64,000 nt of DNA from Taeniopygia guttata (lineage: Eukaryota; Chordata; Aves; Passeriformes; Estrildidae): positions 3,911,001 to 3,975,000 of the forward strand of contig NC_133024.1 in assembly GCF_048771995.1 (NCBI RefSeq). The letters run 5' to 3'. Made by a program: the position numbers and the translations under genes. Below the pieces are notes generated by a model that made no database searches, had not been told where the DNA came from, and saw only the letters and a list, made by a program, of their open reading frames with translations. Positions 36,389-48,095 of this stretch are shown here, one piece after another; position 1 is the first letter of the stretch; every line of letters begins with the position of its first letter.

Positions 36389-37473
36389 ATAGTCACCCCT
36401 TCAAACCCAGTATTTTCTGTGAGTGATTGTGTTGTTGCTAATTACAAGGTAGTCATTGTTTATATCCTCATCTACCCTTCCCGCTTCCTCTTGGAAGAAG
36501 GACGGGCACAGCTCCAATCTCCCTCAGGCAACTGGAGGCTGTGGCTGATGGTGGTTGGTGGCACCAGCCAAGGCATGACACTTGCAAGGGGAATGTCTGA
36601 GTTGGGACCTGGAAGTAACCCTCCAGATCATCCTGACCAGAGCAGGACACAGAGGAACACCCACCATGAGGAAGGGGAGGCTCCCAGGGTGAGCAGTAGC
36701 CTTTGGGAATGAGGTTTTGTGCAATGTACAAAACCCCCTTATTCTGCAGTAAAGTAGAATATGAACACCATCAGAACAGTTAATTTGAGATACATCTGCG
36801 GACAACTGATTTGAATTCTTGAATCAGGGAGTGCCTTTTGATTTTAGTTTTCCTTAAAAAAAAAAAGAATTGTTTTTGAGGAAATGAGAAGAAAGAAGGG
36901 AAGCATGCTTTTCCTTTGGAAACAATAATGAGGGATTTGGATTATCAAATAGCAGCTGTGTTGATGCAGACACAATAGCTGTCTGTCAAGAGCTTGCAGA
37001 TGAAATTGCTGTGCTTCTATCTCTCAGCAAACACTGGTATCCACTGTGGAAGAAACTGATGATGCCATGGATGAGGTACTTCCTTAGTAGGCTTCTCCAG
37101 CATTATAGCTTAACATGCTGGGAAAAATTTTGATGAAAAGATTTTCTGTAGAATAGAGAATGCAGATTTATCAAAATTTAAATACCTTCTATGAAACTGT
37201 GGATCCTGGAAAAAAATTATTTGGGGAGGGGAAAAAAAGAGTGATTTGTTTCCTCTGGTGAAAGTGAAATGTCTATACCTATGTGTATAGACTATGTGTT
37301 TGGGAAAGTTGTGTGTTTCATTTGGTTTGTTAGAGTATACTCAACCCCAACTGCATTGGGTATCTTAAGGTGGATTTGCAAGTGAAGAAAGAATGTTGGC
37401 CACAAGGTTTTGCTTGACTGAAATAAAAAATGTGAATCTAAAAGATTTTTATTGATCTTAGAATTGGGAATTT
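36389..37473. other. Gene-free stretch
   Basis: Nothing recognised. Overlapping open frames at 36341-36805 have no known similarity. Confidence 0.5.
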
Positions 37474-37557
37474 TTCAGTCTTTTTTGCTTATTAAGACTG
37501 AATTATCTTCAACATCGCAATGATTTTCAAGTACAAATTCTTGAAAATCATTGTGAT
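37474..37557. repeat. Two adjacent inverted repeats
   Basis: The first is TTCAGTCTT (37474-37482) against AAGACTGAA (37494-37502), an 11-base loop. The second has 18-base arms (37514-37531 and 37540-37557) with one mismatch and an 8-base loop. Only 11 bases separate them. Confidence 0.9.
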
Positions 37558-40166
37558 TCTTGACTGGCTTATCCACTATAAGGAATTTCATTCAAGTAGC
37601 TACCTAACTGCTAAAAAGCTTTCAGGACACTAGTGTTTTAACTATTTAATTTAGGCTGCTAATCTCTTCCCTTGAAATAACACCCCCTCTCCCATCACAG
37701 TGTTCTGCCAGGAGATGTTTGTACCACATGGAACAGGCAGAGAAGACAAAAGCACCCCAGCATCACATCTGAGCTTGGCTTGCTTTAGATTCTTGGGAGA
37801 AAAATCCTAAATGGTGCTGCTCTGGCAAGCTATACAAGATCAAACCCCCAACCTATGTTAACATGAATATAATTTCCTTTTAGCTGCATCCTGCAACACA
37901 AGGGAACTTAAAAATCATCATGTTTGTGGGCACCTCTTGGTATACTTGATGTGCTCATTGTCCTCAGACACGTAGGAAATACAACATAGATGCAGGTTTT
38001 TGTTGTGTTGCGCTGGTTCTGGAGGATGCCACAGTCAGATGGGATAGCCATGAGAAGAAAAGATTCAAAGTATGTTTGTGATGGGGAAATGAAGTGTGAG
38101 AGACAAAGCAGGAGGGCAAATAAGTCCCTGACCAGCATACATTGCTTTAGAAGGAGTCAGTAGAGACTCCCTGGCAGCAGGACCCCTGGCTTCCAGCAGA
38201 TTGAAAAATGATTATGGGCTGAGCAAAACACAGGGCCTGGGAAAGGGCATATTCTTCAGTAGGTTTGGGACAGTTATTTCCCTCTGTCTATTCCTGTCTT
38301 GTAAAAATACCTTAAACTGGCACCAGTCTGTAGCCACTTGCAGCCGATGTTGCATATTTTTCATGTTCCACATTTTGAAAATGTGACTCAGAACTGCCTT
38401 GATCTGAAGTGTATGTTTAATTTTAAAACTGGGAGGAATGGCTTATAAGGCTTTGTGTAAAAGGAAATGTTTTAGGATGCTGTTATTTTTAAACTTTATG
38501 GCATTGCAAAGTAGTGTGAATCAAGTGCTGATTCTCTTGTTCTACCTAGAAATAGGAACGTCTGTATTGAAGTGTCAAATAACACTGAAATTTAGAAGGT
38601 TAAACTAGGAGCAAAAAGGGAGTTGATGCAAGTAAAAAAATAACGTTTTCTAAGGATGCAGAGCTGTTTAATCAGACCTTGTACTGTATCTGCATGTCTT
38701 TTTCTGCCTGAAAACTCTTTTTATCTATTGTCCAACTTTAGGTGTGATAGTGGGAGGAAGGTATTCAAAGTGATTTAATTTTTGTCAACGAAATGCAGTG
38801 AAAGGGTGGAGAAGATACTGCTGCTCCCCAGAGAGAACTTAGAGGTGATTACAATCTTGCATAGACCCCAGAGGTTCCATGCAGAGGAGCACTTGTGGCA
38901 GGGAAAGCCACCTTGGGAGATTGCAGAGGTTCCACCTGTGTCGTGGATTGAGCTCTACTCTTCCAGCATTTTTATGGAAATAGTTTTATTAGGATAGTCA
39001 CACAGTGATGTGCTCAGTGTTTGTTGGAGAATGGAGATGGGAGAGGAGGTGTCAGAGCAATGATGATGGGCACTGACATTTGCATGCAAGCCCAAAGGTA
39101 TTACAAACCCAAAGTACTATAAACACAGAGCTGAGATTGCTCTGTTGTCTGAGCAATGAGCAGCATGGCATGGGGGGAAGAATTGTGCCTCTAGCAACAA
39201 ATGTGAAGTCAAGATGTGCAAATTCCCACCCTGGGAATTGTTGTTCTAGAGTATGGAATGGCTATTAAATAGCAGAGATTAAAAGCTACCTCTGTGTTTA
39301 AAAGGTGTGTAAATATGTAAAAAGTAAAAAAGATGATGCAAAAGAGTGTGTGACTTATAAGGCTGCATTTCACAGATGCAAAATGTACCACATTTTTGCA
39401 GATTTTTTCCTAGTACTGCTTTCCTGTTACTAGATGGTGGAGCTGTTCACTGGATCTGCTAAGGAGAGGTGCAGTTTAAATGTCCTGCATAAGTTGATTC
39501 TCAAGCATCACATGGCAGGGCTCGGTTTCAGAGCACTGAATTCTTCTTGCCAGGGAGATTGGCCACGGCTGCTTTCAGGTGTGACAGAAATGTGGAGTGC
39601 TGGGTGATGAGCTTGGTGTTGATATTGATATTCCTTCCAATATCCTGTTGATATTGATGTTGATATTCCTTCCAGCTGGTCCAAATCTCATCTTTGTGCT
39701 TACAGGGAAGAAAGCTGCTCCAAAGTATCCTATAGACTGTGTGAGGGCAGGATGTGACAGGGCTGGGACAATGCTCAACAAGAATGAACTTCAGGTATTC
39801 CACACTGTGGTAGACAATATTGAAATGGCATAAAGCCTGTTCTTTAGCAGACAGAGCTCACCTATTCCTGATGATGGCCAAAACAGGAATATTGAGCAAT
39901 GGCAGGAAATCCTGCTGGAAGCAATGGAGCAGCATAAATGGCAGTTTTGCTGCTGACAGTTCTCACTGTGGAAATGCTGTGCTCTCTTTAAAGATTCTCA
40001 AACAGACCAAGTTACTACTTTATTGTCTATTTCTGACACTGGGGAAGTGATGTGCTCACCATATTATTTTATGGAGTAATATGTAATGGTGTTAAACATT
40101 TAGCTATAGCAAAATCATCAGATTTGTGAAACACCGAAGTTTACACTTGAAAGGAAAAATCTCAGG
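37558..40166. other. Gene-free stretch
   Basis: No exon is recognised. A small imperfect direct repeat rich in GATATT with shared ATTCCTTCCA lies at 39618-39675. Confidence 0.5.
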
Positions 40167-40240
40167 GCAGTAGGCAGTTTTTTTAATCTTAAAAAAAAAA
40201 CCTCAAAAAACAAAAAACCAAACTGCAGTAGGCAGTTTTT
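40167..40240. repeat. 16-bp direct repeat flanking an A-rich insert
   Basis: GCAGTAGGCAGTTTTT occurs at 40167-40182 and again at 40225-40240. Between them lie 42 bases dominated by A. This looks like a target-site duplication around a tail-only retroposon insert, or a short local duplication. Confidence 0.8.
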
Positions 40241-41124
40241 AAATCTCTTTGAACCTGTAAGGTTCTAGAAGTTTTCATTATGACCAAATGTCTCCAGACT
40301 TCCAGCTTTAAATGCCTTTTGCAGTCAAAGATAATTGTTTTCTCATGCAAATCAATGAGGACCATGCTTACTTTGGTCCTCAAAATGAAAGATCCACCGA
40401 GTAGTGTTAATGAGAAATGATGCTAATAGAGTCAACAAGGAATAGTTTCTGTACTGCCATGCTTGGCTGTGGGAGAGAATAGTACAACTGTGAACAGTAA
40501 AACAGAAAATTGCTGCAGAAGTGTTTAACTGAACAGTTCTGGAAATCTGGAGAGGTTGAGTTTCTGTGAGACTCAGGTGATGGAATGTTTTGTGTGTGTC
40601 AAATAATACTTTTAGATCCAGACCTCTTAGAACTCTGGTTTTACTGTGCTATTATATTTCCCTTGGAAGTAAATGGGAAATAAAACCAAGAATGTGCAGA
40701 CCATGTTGATCATGGACACTATCAGCTGATGTTTTTCAACTTGAGCTGCACTGTATTTTTGGTACTGTTCCTTTCTTATTCTTTTGATGCTCTTCTTGGA
40801 TCCTGGCTTTGTTGAAACTGGCCAAGTTGTTGAAAATTAAGCCTTTACACGGGGTGCAGCAAGCAAGAATGTTTTTGCTCCACCCAGCACAAACAGCAGA
40901 CCTGGCCTGGCTGTGCATGTGGGAAGGGCAGCAGGACCTTGTGTGCCAAGGAGCTGTGAGGTGGGCTTGGTCCTTGTGAGCACTGCAGGCATATTCTTTC
41001 TCTGCAGTTACTGTGGGCTGGGCTGTGAGCCAAAATTCCTTGAACTGCAGGGGAAAAAAGAGTTTTGTATGATGTACTACAAGAAGCAAATCGAACCTCT
41101 GTGGTCCTCTTGAAGAATGACCAT
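40241..41124. other. Gene-free stretch
   Basis: Nothing recognised. The long minus-strand frame at 40736-41221 overlaps a CR1 end and has no similarity I know. Confidence 0.5.
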
Positions 41125-41312
41125 TATGATGAGGGTGGTGAGGCACGAGCATAGGTGTTGTGGATGCCTCATCATTGCCAGTGCTCAAGGCCAGGCTGGA
41201 TGGGGCTTTGAGCAACCTCACCTAGTGAAAGGTGTCCCTGCTGATGGCAGAGGAGTTGGAACTAGACAATCTTTAAAAACTCCTTCCAATTCAAACCATT
41301 CTATAATCCTAT
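41125..41312 (+). mobile_element. CR1 LINE 3' region, sense
   Basis: ATGAGGGTGGTGAGGCACGA, CTCAAGGCCAGGCTGGATGG, GGCTTTGAGCAACCTCACC, the GTGTCCCTGCTGATGGCAG phrase and CATTCTATAATCCTATGA follow the CR1 3' region to its terminal repeats. Confidence 0.93.
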
Positions 41313-42040
41313 GAAGAGCATCTCGGGACCTGTCTTTCAAGGCATTGGTGGTAATAGGAGGGCAGCTTTTGGAAGAGAGGGCAAAAGTGGCTGAAAGGGA
41401 ACATGGGATACTTGTCACTTCCTCTTCTGCTTGGTAAATTCATGCTTGCTGAAGTTTTTTTTAGTTTTCTGTCAGAACTCTGCAGGAAAAAAGGCTTTGA
41501 TTGTTCCTTTTCAACATCACAGTAGTTTACATCAGTCTTTAAAAGAGCCAAATGTGGGTGTGTCCTTTGTTAGTCAAACATTCAATCTAAATGTTGGTAT
41601 TGTCTTGCTTGATAAGTCTAGGGAACTATGATCTAATCAAATGTGTAAATGATCAGAGAAGTGGTTTTCAAGTACTAGTGGGATCATCATCCAAATGAAA
41701 ATATTCATCAGTGAAGTCTGAAGTCAGTATTTTCCCTAAAGATTTGGATGATGGAACAGTGATTCAGGATTAAATATATTTGATAAGGTAATATTTGGGC
41801 TTGAGGTGGGGCTCAGGATTTCTAGGCAATGAGTTTCTGGTCCAAAATAACTGAAAGAAATTGACAAAAATTATTTGAAAACAGATTATGTTGGCCAGGG
41901 AAGATAAATGTGAACTTCTTCACTGTAGCATGCAATAATTGGTCAGTTGCTCACAAGGTGGGAAACAAATTAATAGATTGCATTTCTGCAGAAAAAGATC
42001 TCAAAATGTCAGGAAGATGATATGTGGGTAAATATATAAA

Positions 42041-42089
<49 letters not shown>

Positions 42090-42709
42090 TTTTTTTCTCA
42101 TAATATAGTTATATTTATCAGTAATATATATTGTGAGTTATTCCACAAGGTCAAGCTGACAGAGGTGATAATACATGCAAAGGGATCCTGCTCTCTCTAA
42201 AACCCAGCTGGAGAGGCTTGAAAGGATTAAGAAGAAAGATTGGGGCCTTACACAGTGAAGAGAAAGACATGGGTTGTGGAATTTAAGGGAAGTAAGGCTG
42301 AAAGACACCAAGTGAGTTGTTTGCAAAGACAAAAGCAATGCTCTGTTTTCTGGTCCATGGTGGCCACAATGGGCACTGAGATGGCTTTGCTGAAAGCAAC
42401 AGTGGTGGAATAGGCAAGTTGCAGATTCTCTGTTCAAACCATGTAGGTGACATCTGTCAGGGGTGGTGTGTACTCAGCTGTATCTACCTGGGAACATGAC
42501 TGTGTGGTGGGAATTCAAAGTCCTGCTTTGTGGGAATCCAGGGCATCCCTCTGGCTGCCCTGGCAGGTCTGGGACCCTGGCAGGGGTCAGGAACCCCCCT
42601 GGACAGAGCCCCCAGAGACACTGGCTGTGATCTCTGTCCATGGAAAAGAGTTTGCAATCTTACAGGATGAATTACCAGCTCTGAGTGTTTGATATCAGTA
42701 ATAATTAAG
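41313..42709. other. Gene-free stretch with TA microsatellite
   Basis: AT-rich, with the TA repeat listed separately. No exon is recognised. Confidence 0.5.
42031..42086. repeat. TA-rich microsatellite
   Basis: An imperfect start (about 42031-42049) is followed by roughly 18 uninterrupted TA units to 42086. Confidence 0.95.
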
Positions 42710-43113
42710 TGTGGCACGGGTGCAAAAGTAAAATTTTAGGATTCTAGATTAGGGGTCCAAAGGGGACAAGATGGAAGAAATTGGGTGTGCCTTGTCCTTT
42801 TTCTCCTTCTTCATGCCCTCCATGTTTCACTGTGGTGTTGGCATTTTTCTGTTGGTTCAGGCTGGGGACACACTGTCCAACGTAGGTGACAGATATTGGC
42901 ACGTTATTGTAAATCCAGCACAGGTAGTTTGTGGTATTTAATGTTTGTAACATCCCACTGAGGGCAGAGCCCCACACGCTGCCCTGCAGGACAGAGCTGC
43001 GGCAGGGCAGCAGAACATGTTAGAGATAAACAGAATAAACAACCTTGAAACCAGCACAGACGAATTATGGCTTCTTCTTTGGCAGCAGGGCTGACAGACA
43101 GAGACTTTCTACA
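42710..43113 (+). mobile_element. Solo LTR, ERVL-like, sense
   Basis: It starts TGTGGCACGGGTGCAAAAGT and ends TTTCTACA, so it has TG...CA borders. It holds an AATAAA signal at 43034-43039 and a U5-like tail (ACCTTGAAACCAGCACAGAC). Length (404 bases), layout and wording match a songbird ERV LTR remembered from bird genomes. Flanking bases give no matching target duplication, which is consistent with age. No internal virus region is present. Confidence 0.75.
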
Positions 43114-46100
43114 ATCTCAGAATCATCAATACCACAGATTCCAACACTGCTTGGTCTTGTGCTTCTGCTCATGCTGGGAGGTGGTGGGGGAAGGAGGAAC
43201 CCTTAATCTGTGGCAGTCTAACCTTTTGGCCAGTGTTTGCTTCTGCCTCTCCTCAACCTCATGCTTCTAATTCCTGAACTCAGACTCTGCTCTGCCTGCT
43301 TGTTGACATAAACTCTGCAGCCAGTCCTTCCAGGCAGGGGCTGTGTTTACCTGCCTGTTTATCTGGCATCAGTGGGGCTGCAGCGTTGATTGGCCTCCAA
43401 GCATAAACAATAACCATTGTCAGAGCAGATTATTCAGAGCAGAGCAATCTGAAGTCATTTGGTTATGAAGAGCTCCCCAGAGCATTACTGCTTGCTGTGG
43501 CCTAGAAATGTTGGCAGGAAAATCAATTACATGGTAGGATTTATGTGGCAAACTTGTGGCTGTTTCCTTGTGCAGACAGCACATGGTGTCATGGAGATGG
43601 CACCTATTGTGTGAAATGTTTGTGCAGCCTTCCTAGAGGGACCAAACTCCAGCCATGGGAGAGATGGCTGAAAGCACCCATTTGTGTGGAAAGGGGGTGA
43701 TGAAAACAGAGTTTTTGGAGTTTATAAAGTGAGATGATATGAACAATAGTTGCTGGGGAGGGAGTGAGATACAGGAGCCAAAGATGCAAGGTATGAAGCC
43801 GAGTGACTCCAAACATGGTCTCTGAAGGAATGGCAGCTCTGTTGCTTGAGAGCTGAGTACACAAAGCACTGAAGAATTCTGAGCTGTTTGAAATGGGCCA
43901 AAAGCCTTTTTCTTTTTCCATTTCTCTGCCTTGCTGCTTTCTACCTCTGATGAACGTTCCTGCCATATTCTGCTTGCTTTTTGGTTGGTGGGGAGAAACT
44001 GGGAAAAGTCATTCCTATCACCTGCCCTGTTTCAGAGAGCTTTGCTGCTGAAGGCACAACATCTCTTGAATGGGGATTCAGGCCCAGGAAACTGCTGTTA
44101 TATTCCCCATTAAAATTGTGGAAACTGCTAAAGTCCTCAGCTGTTTTGCCCTGTGAGTTTCTCAGAGCTGTAAAGAAGAGTCACCTGGGACAGTAGACTG
44201 TAGGTGAAAGAAAGAAAAATAATTGTAAGAAAAAGATTCTTTATAAAATTTTGATTTCTCCAAAATAGCTTTAAAATGCAAAGTTTGTACCTTCTTGTGT
44301 CAACCAAAACCCCCCAAAATCAAAACACCCCAAAATGTCTAAAGACCTTTATGGATACTATGCTAAATCTTAATCTGAAATGATAATTCTGAAATTATTA
44401 ATCTGCCCCAAGGACTAAATCCATCTGAAGATGATCAAAGCCATTCTTCCAGTGCATTCTAACTAGCAGAGCAAGGGAATTTCCTAGCAAGTCATTATTG
44501 GTATGTGAAAGAGCAGTGTGTTGAATATCTAAAAGGTATGCTCAGCTTGGAGCAAGGAAACTTGTCTTAATTTCTGCTCTGGACAAGTTCCAGAAACACA
44601 GAGCTAGAAAAGTAAAGCAGCAAGAGGATAAGCATGTCCAGCACCCACATCTCCCTCTGGGGCAAATACACGATTTTTGACCCTACAGCAAACAAACCAC
44701 TTACAGAGTTATGAACTTGTGTGATCATTTCATATGCAGTGAGACACAGTTTCTTTCCTAATCCATATGGTGATCAGTTTAAACCATGAAGTGTGAAATG
44801 TGATTACCCTTGTCCAGAGGTTGAATTAGGGGGCTTCAAGGAAAGACTCATTGCTCTGGATTGCATGAAGAAGGAGAGAACAGGCACAGAGACTTGATGC
44901 TTCTACGTGTCTCTGTGAGGCAGGGCAGAAATATTCCTCTTCCATTTATTCCTTGAAACTCAAGTATGGTGAAATAGATAACATTCCCTCAGCAGGGCTT
45001 TAATATAGATCTGCCATGCAGATGCAATGCACTGACTTGGAGCCCTTTCTCCTACCCTGTCTTGAAAGGTTTTCTAATAGAAAAGCTTTGTTGTTGATCT
45101 AACACTGATACTTTTCACACTACAAGACTGAGAAATTCACTTTAGTGTTGCATAAGCTTTCTTTTGAATCTGTGCTGCCATTGGAGCTGTCAGCTTCACA
45201 GAGAAACCCCACTAAACTGTATGTAAATCTAGAATGTGTAAACGAGAACAGATGAAAACCAGTGGTGCTTTCATTGAAACACCTAGTGTGATTTTCTGTT
45301 GCTACTTCACTTGCTTTGCTTTTGTAGACTGAATTTCCATAGTTTTTAAACAGTTATGGTAGGCTTCTGGAAAAAGAAGAGTCACTGTCCTGCTCTGTGT
45401 GAAATGCTTTGGTTTTAAGTGTGGTTGTATCTTAGTGCAGTGGCATCCCATGATTGCATTTAGAGAGACAAATCCCATCACAGCTCTGTGCTGTAATTGC
45501 CTGCTTGCAAGTACTTGACTCTGCAGTTGCTTGGACTTGGACATGTTATAATATTCATGAGATATTGATGGTATGTATCAAAGGAAAAGAATTCATTCTG
45601 CTAGCCAAGTCTGGAAGACTTAAGGAAATCCACACAGTACAAAAAATCTCAGCTTAAGTTTGGTGGGCTGCTAATAATACATGATTGGCTTATCTGAGAA
45701 CAGAATGGTGTTCTTCACCTGCCTATAAAACTTACACAGTAAATACATTAGAACAGTAAAGTAGTCTTTATGCTTATTCTCTCTTAGAGGCTTCTCTCTT
45801 ACTGGTCTTTGAAAACAAACTTATTTTCAACATTTCAGTATTCACTCCATGCAAGCTATTGTGTAGACTATTGGCAAGCTACCTACAAAGAAATTCCAGT
45901 CTGGTTGCCTGTTGCCTTTTTCTGTCATATTATTGATGTATTAATATCTTTCCAAGCATAAGTCTGTGCACTTTGAGATCTTTCATTCAGGGTGTTTTTC
46001 CCGCAGTCTGATGTGTCCTTGAGGGAATTCTGGAGGGATGCTGGAGAGCTGTTGTCACACTGGGTGAGTCTCACTGCTGAGCACAGGGATTTCCACTTGT

Positions 46101-47631
46101 GAGATGGAACCTCAGACCTGCTTCCTTGACCCAGTTCCGTGACTTTGCTGCTCAATAAGAAAAGATGTTGGGAGAAACAGAGTGGCTTTGGGCTGGGAGC
46201 CAGAAAAGGTGGGGAGATCCCTGTGTTTGGCCTGCTGGGGTTTTGGGATGTCTTTTAGTGAGCTTCCCTATTCAGCAACAACAGTGTTTCCTTCATTCAT
46301 GCCCTGTCCTAGCTTTGAATGGCCAGCATGTGGCCCAGGCTCTGGATCCCATGCTAATTAGAATATAAAAGGTTCATTGTTTATTGCAAAATAAGCAAGT
46401 ACAGATAGGAATGATATAACTTGAGCTATGAATCACATCTGACTCACATAAAGGCTACAAGTCCAATTCTACTTTCATCTGTATCAAGTGTTGTTCTGCT
46501 GTTGGTGCTAATACATACAAAAACAGGCGTTAGTACAAGAAAGCATTTAATGTGAGGTATTCATCTTATCTTGTTTCAGACTAGGTATTTCCACTGTGTC
46601 ATCACTTGTATTTAACAGTTATGAAAACAGTTGAATATGGCAGAGGGGTTATTTCTCATCAGCAGACTTTGCAGCCAGCCTGACTTCAGATAATAAATCC
46701 CTTCATAGCGTTAAATATTTTCCTATGGAGAAACCAGTTATTAACTTTTGCCTTCCTCAAAGTTTTAATAATATGCTGCATACAGGAGATATCTGTGGTT
46801 TGGATAGAATAGAGATGAGAAGAAATATAGCAATTTATTTTTTACATATTAGGCAATATGTCTGGATGATGGGGGATGTAATGGAATTAATTATGTAGAG
46901 CTGCAGTGACAGCTAAAAAACAGAGCATACAAATATGGATGTATCTTTTGACTATTGCTAGTTCTAGTCACCACAAATAATAGTAACTATAAAGCTGGAC
47001 CTGTTTGGTTTGTTCATTATTTCCAATTACCTCTAATTTCTTCCAGATGTATGTGGCATTAGTCATTTTTATACGGTGTGTATATATGGTTTGCTTCATT
47101 TTGTTCAGATTATTTGCTATTTGTACTGTGGGCTTGGTTTAGTAATCCTGATTATGCTATTTTTATTTCCTTACTACATGACCAAAATGCACTGGCAGAA
47201 GAGCATTAAAGAAAGAAAGGAAATGCACTTAAAATCCATAATCTCGTTAATATTGATCACTGTTTTAGGAGCCATGAACAGTTTTATAAATACTTGATAA
47301 TCTCCAAATATTTTCAAGCCTTTAATATTCTGATCTGGTAAATGAACGCAAATTAAGTTACGGGTTTAATTTCTTTTTAAAGCCATGCTTTATTTTAAGC
47401 TTTCTTTTCCCATGCTACTGTATTTGATGAAATTGCTGGTAGCCACAGGGGCTTGTGTTTGTCACAGGCTGTCATTTTCCACAGGAAGCCAGGGGCCTTT
47501 GGATTCCTGAGGCTGGGAGCTCTCTTGCATTGCTGTGTTTGTTCCTGGGGTCTCTTGCTGTGTGCACAACCACACTCAGCACTGCTGCCCTGCCTGCTTC
47601 TCTCTTTTGTTCTCGTGGCAGGAACTCAAGT
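43114..47631. other. Gene-free stretch
   Basis: No exon, RNA gene or repeat family is recognised with confidence. Confidence 0.5.
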
Positions 47632-47751
47632 GTTGGGCTTGCATGGCCAGGGTTTGGTGGCTGGGGGGCTACAGAAACCTCCCCCATGTCTGATGGAGCC
47701 AAAGGCACATGGCCCCAGGATGGACCTGCCATGGATCAATGCTGAGCCCAT
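47632..47751 (+). mobile_element. LTR fragment, ERVL-like, sense
   Basis: TGTTGGGCTTGCATGGCCAG, followed by GGTTTGGTGGCTGGGGGG and CCCCCATGTCTGATGGAGCC, is the 5' (U3) end of a large bird ERVL LTR family. Only about 120 bases remain before the next, oppositely oriented LTR begins. Confidence 0.75.
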
Positions 47752-48095
47752 TGATGCTGACCTAGAACAGAGACTAAGTGGAGCTAAAGAATAAAGTAGG
47801 GATTTATTAGGAGGCCTCAACAGATCCACCTCGGGCAGCACAAGAGCCCAGCCAGAATTACACCCCAGGTGAACCCAAAATGGTCATAAAATGGACAGCT
47901 GATCACGGGGTCCATTAGTATATTGGAGCTAATTGTCCAGCCCCAGCCTATTAAGTCTCACCTTTCTTGTTTTTCTCTCTTCAGTCCACCGTTGTTTATC
48001 CTCTTGGGCTTGAAATTTGGATTGCTTGACCTTGGGTCCTTGGCTAGAGAAGGAATTGTTTTGCCTACCTACTCTGTGAAGAGAGCTTACCACCC
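47752..48095 (-). mobile_element. Solo LTR, second ERV family, antisense
   Basis: Read on the minus strand, it contains CCATTTTGGGTTCACCTGGG, GGGCTCTTGTGCTGCCCGAG, the GTGGATCTGTTGAGG phrase and CTACTTTATTCTTTAGCTCC, a characteristic R-U5 end of a bird ERV LTR. An AATAAA precedes that end. The outer (5') limit near 48095 is approximate. It is a fossil without internal sequence. Confidence 0.75.

Noticed and set aside
47076-47297. 73-codon hydrophobic frame that looks like a small membrane protein
   Set aside because: AT-rich codons give hydrophobic residues by composition; no similarity, no promoter and no splice context.
47453-47841. Overlapping frames with up to 113 codons
   Set aside because: They run into LTR sequence and share no known domain.
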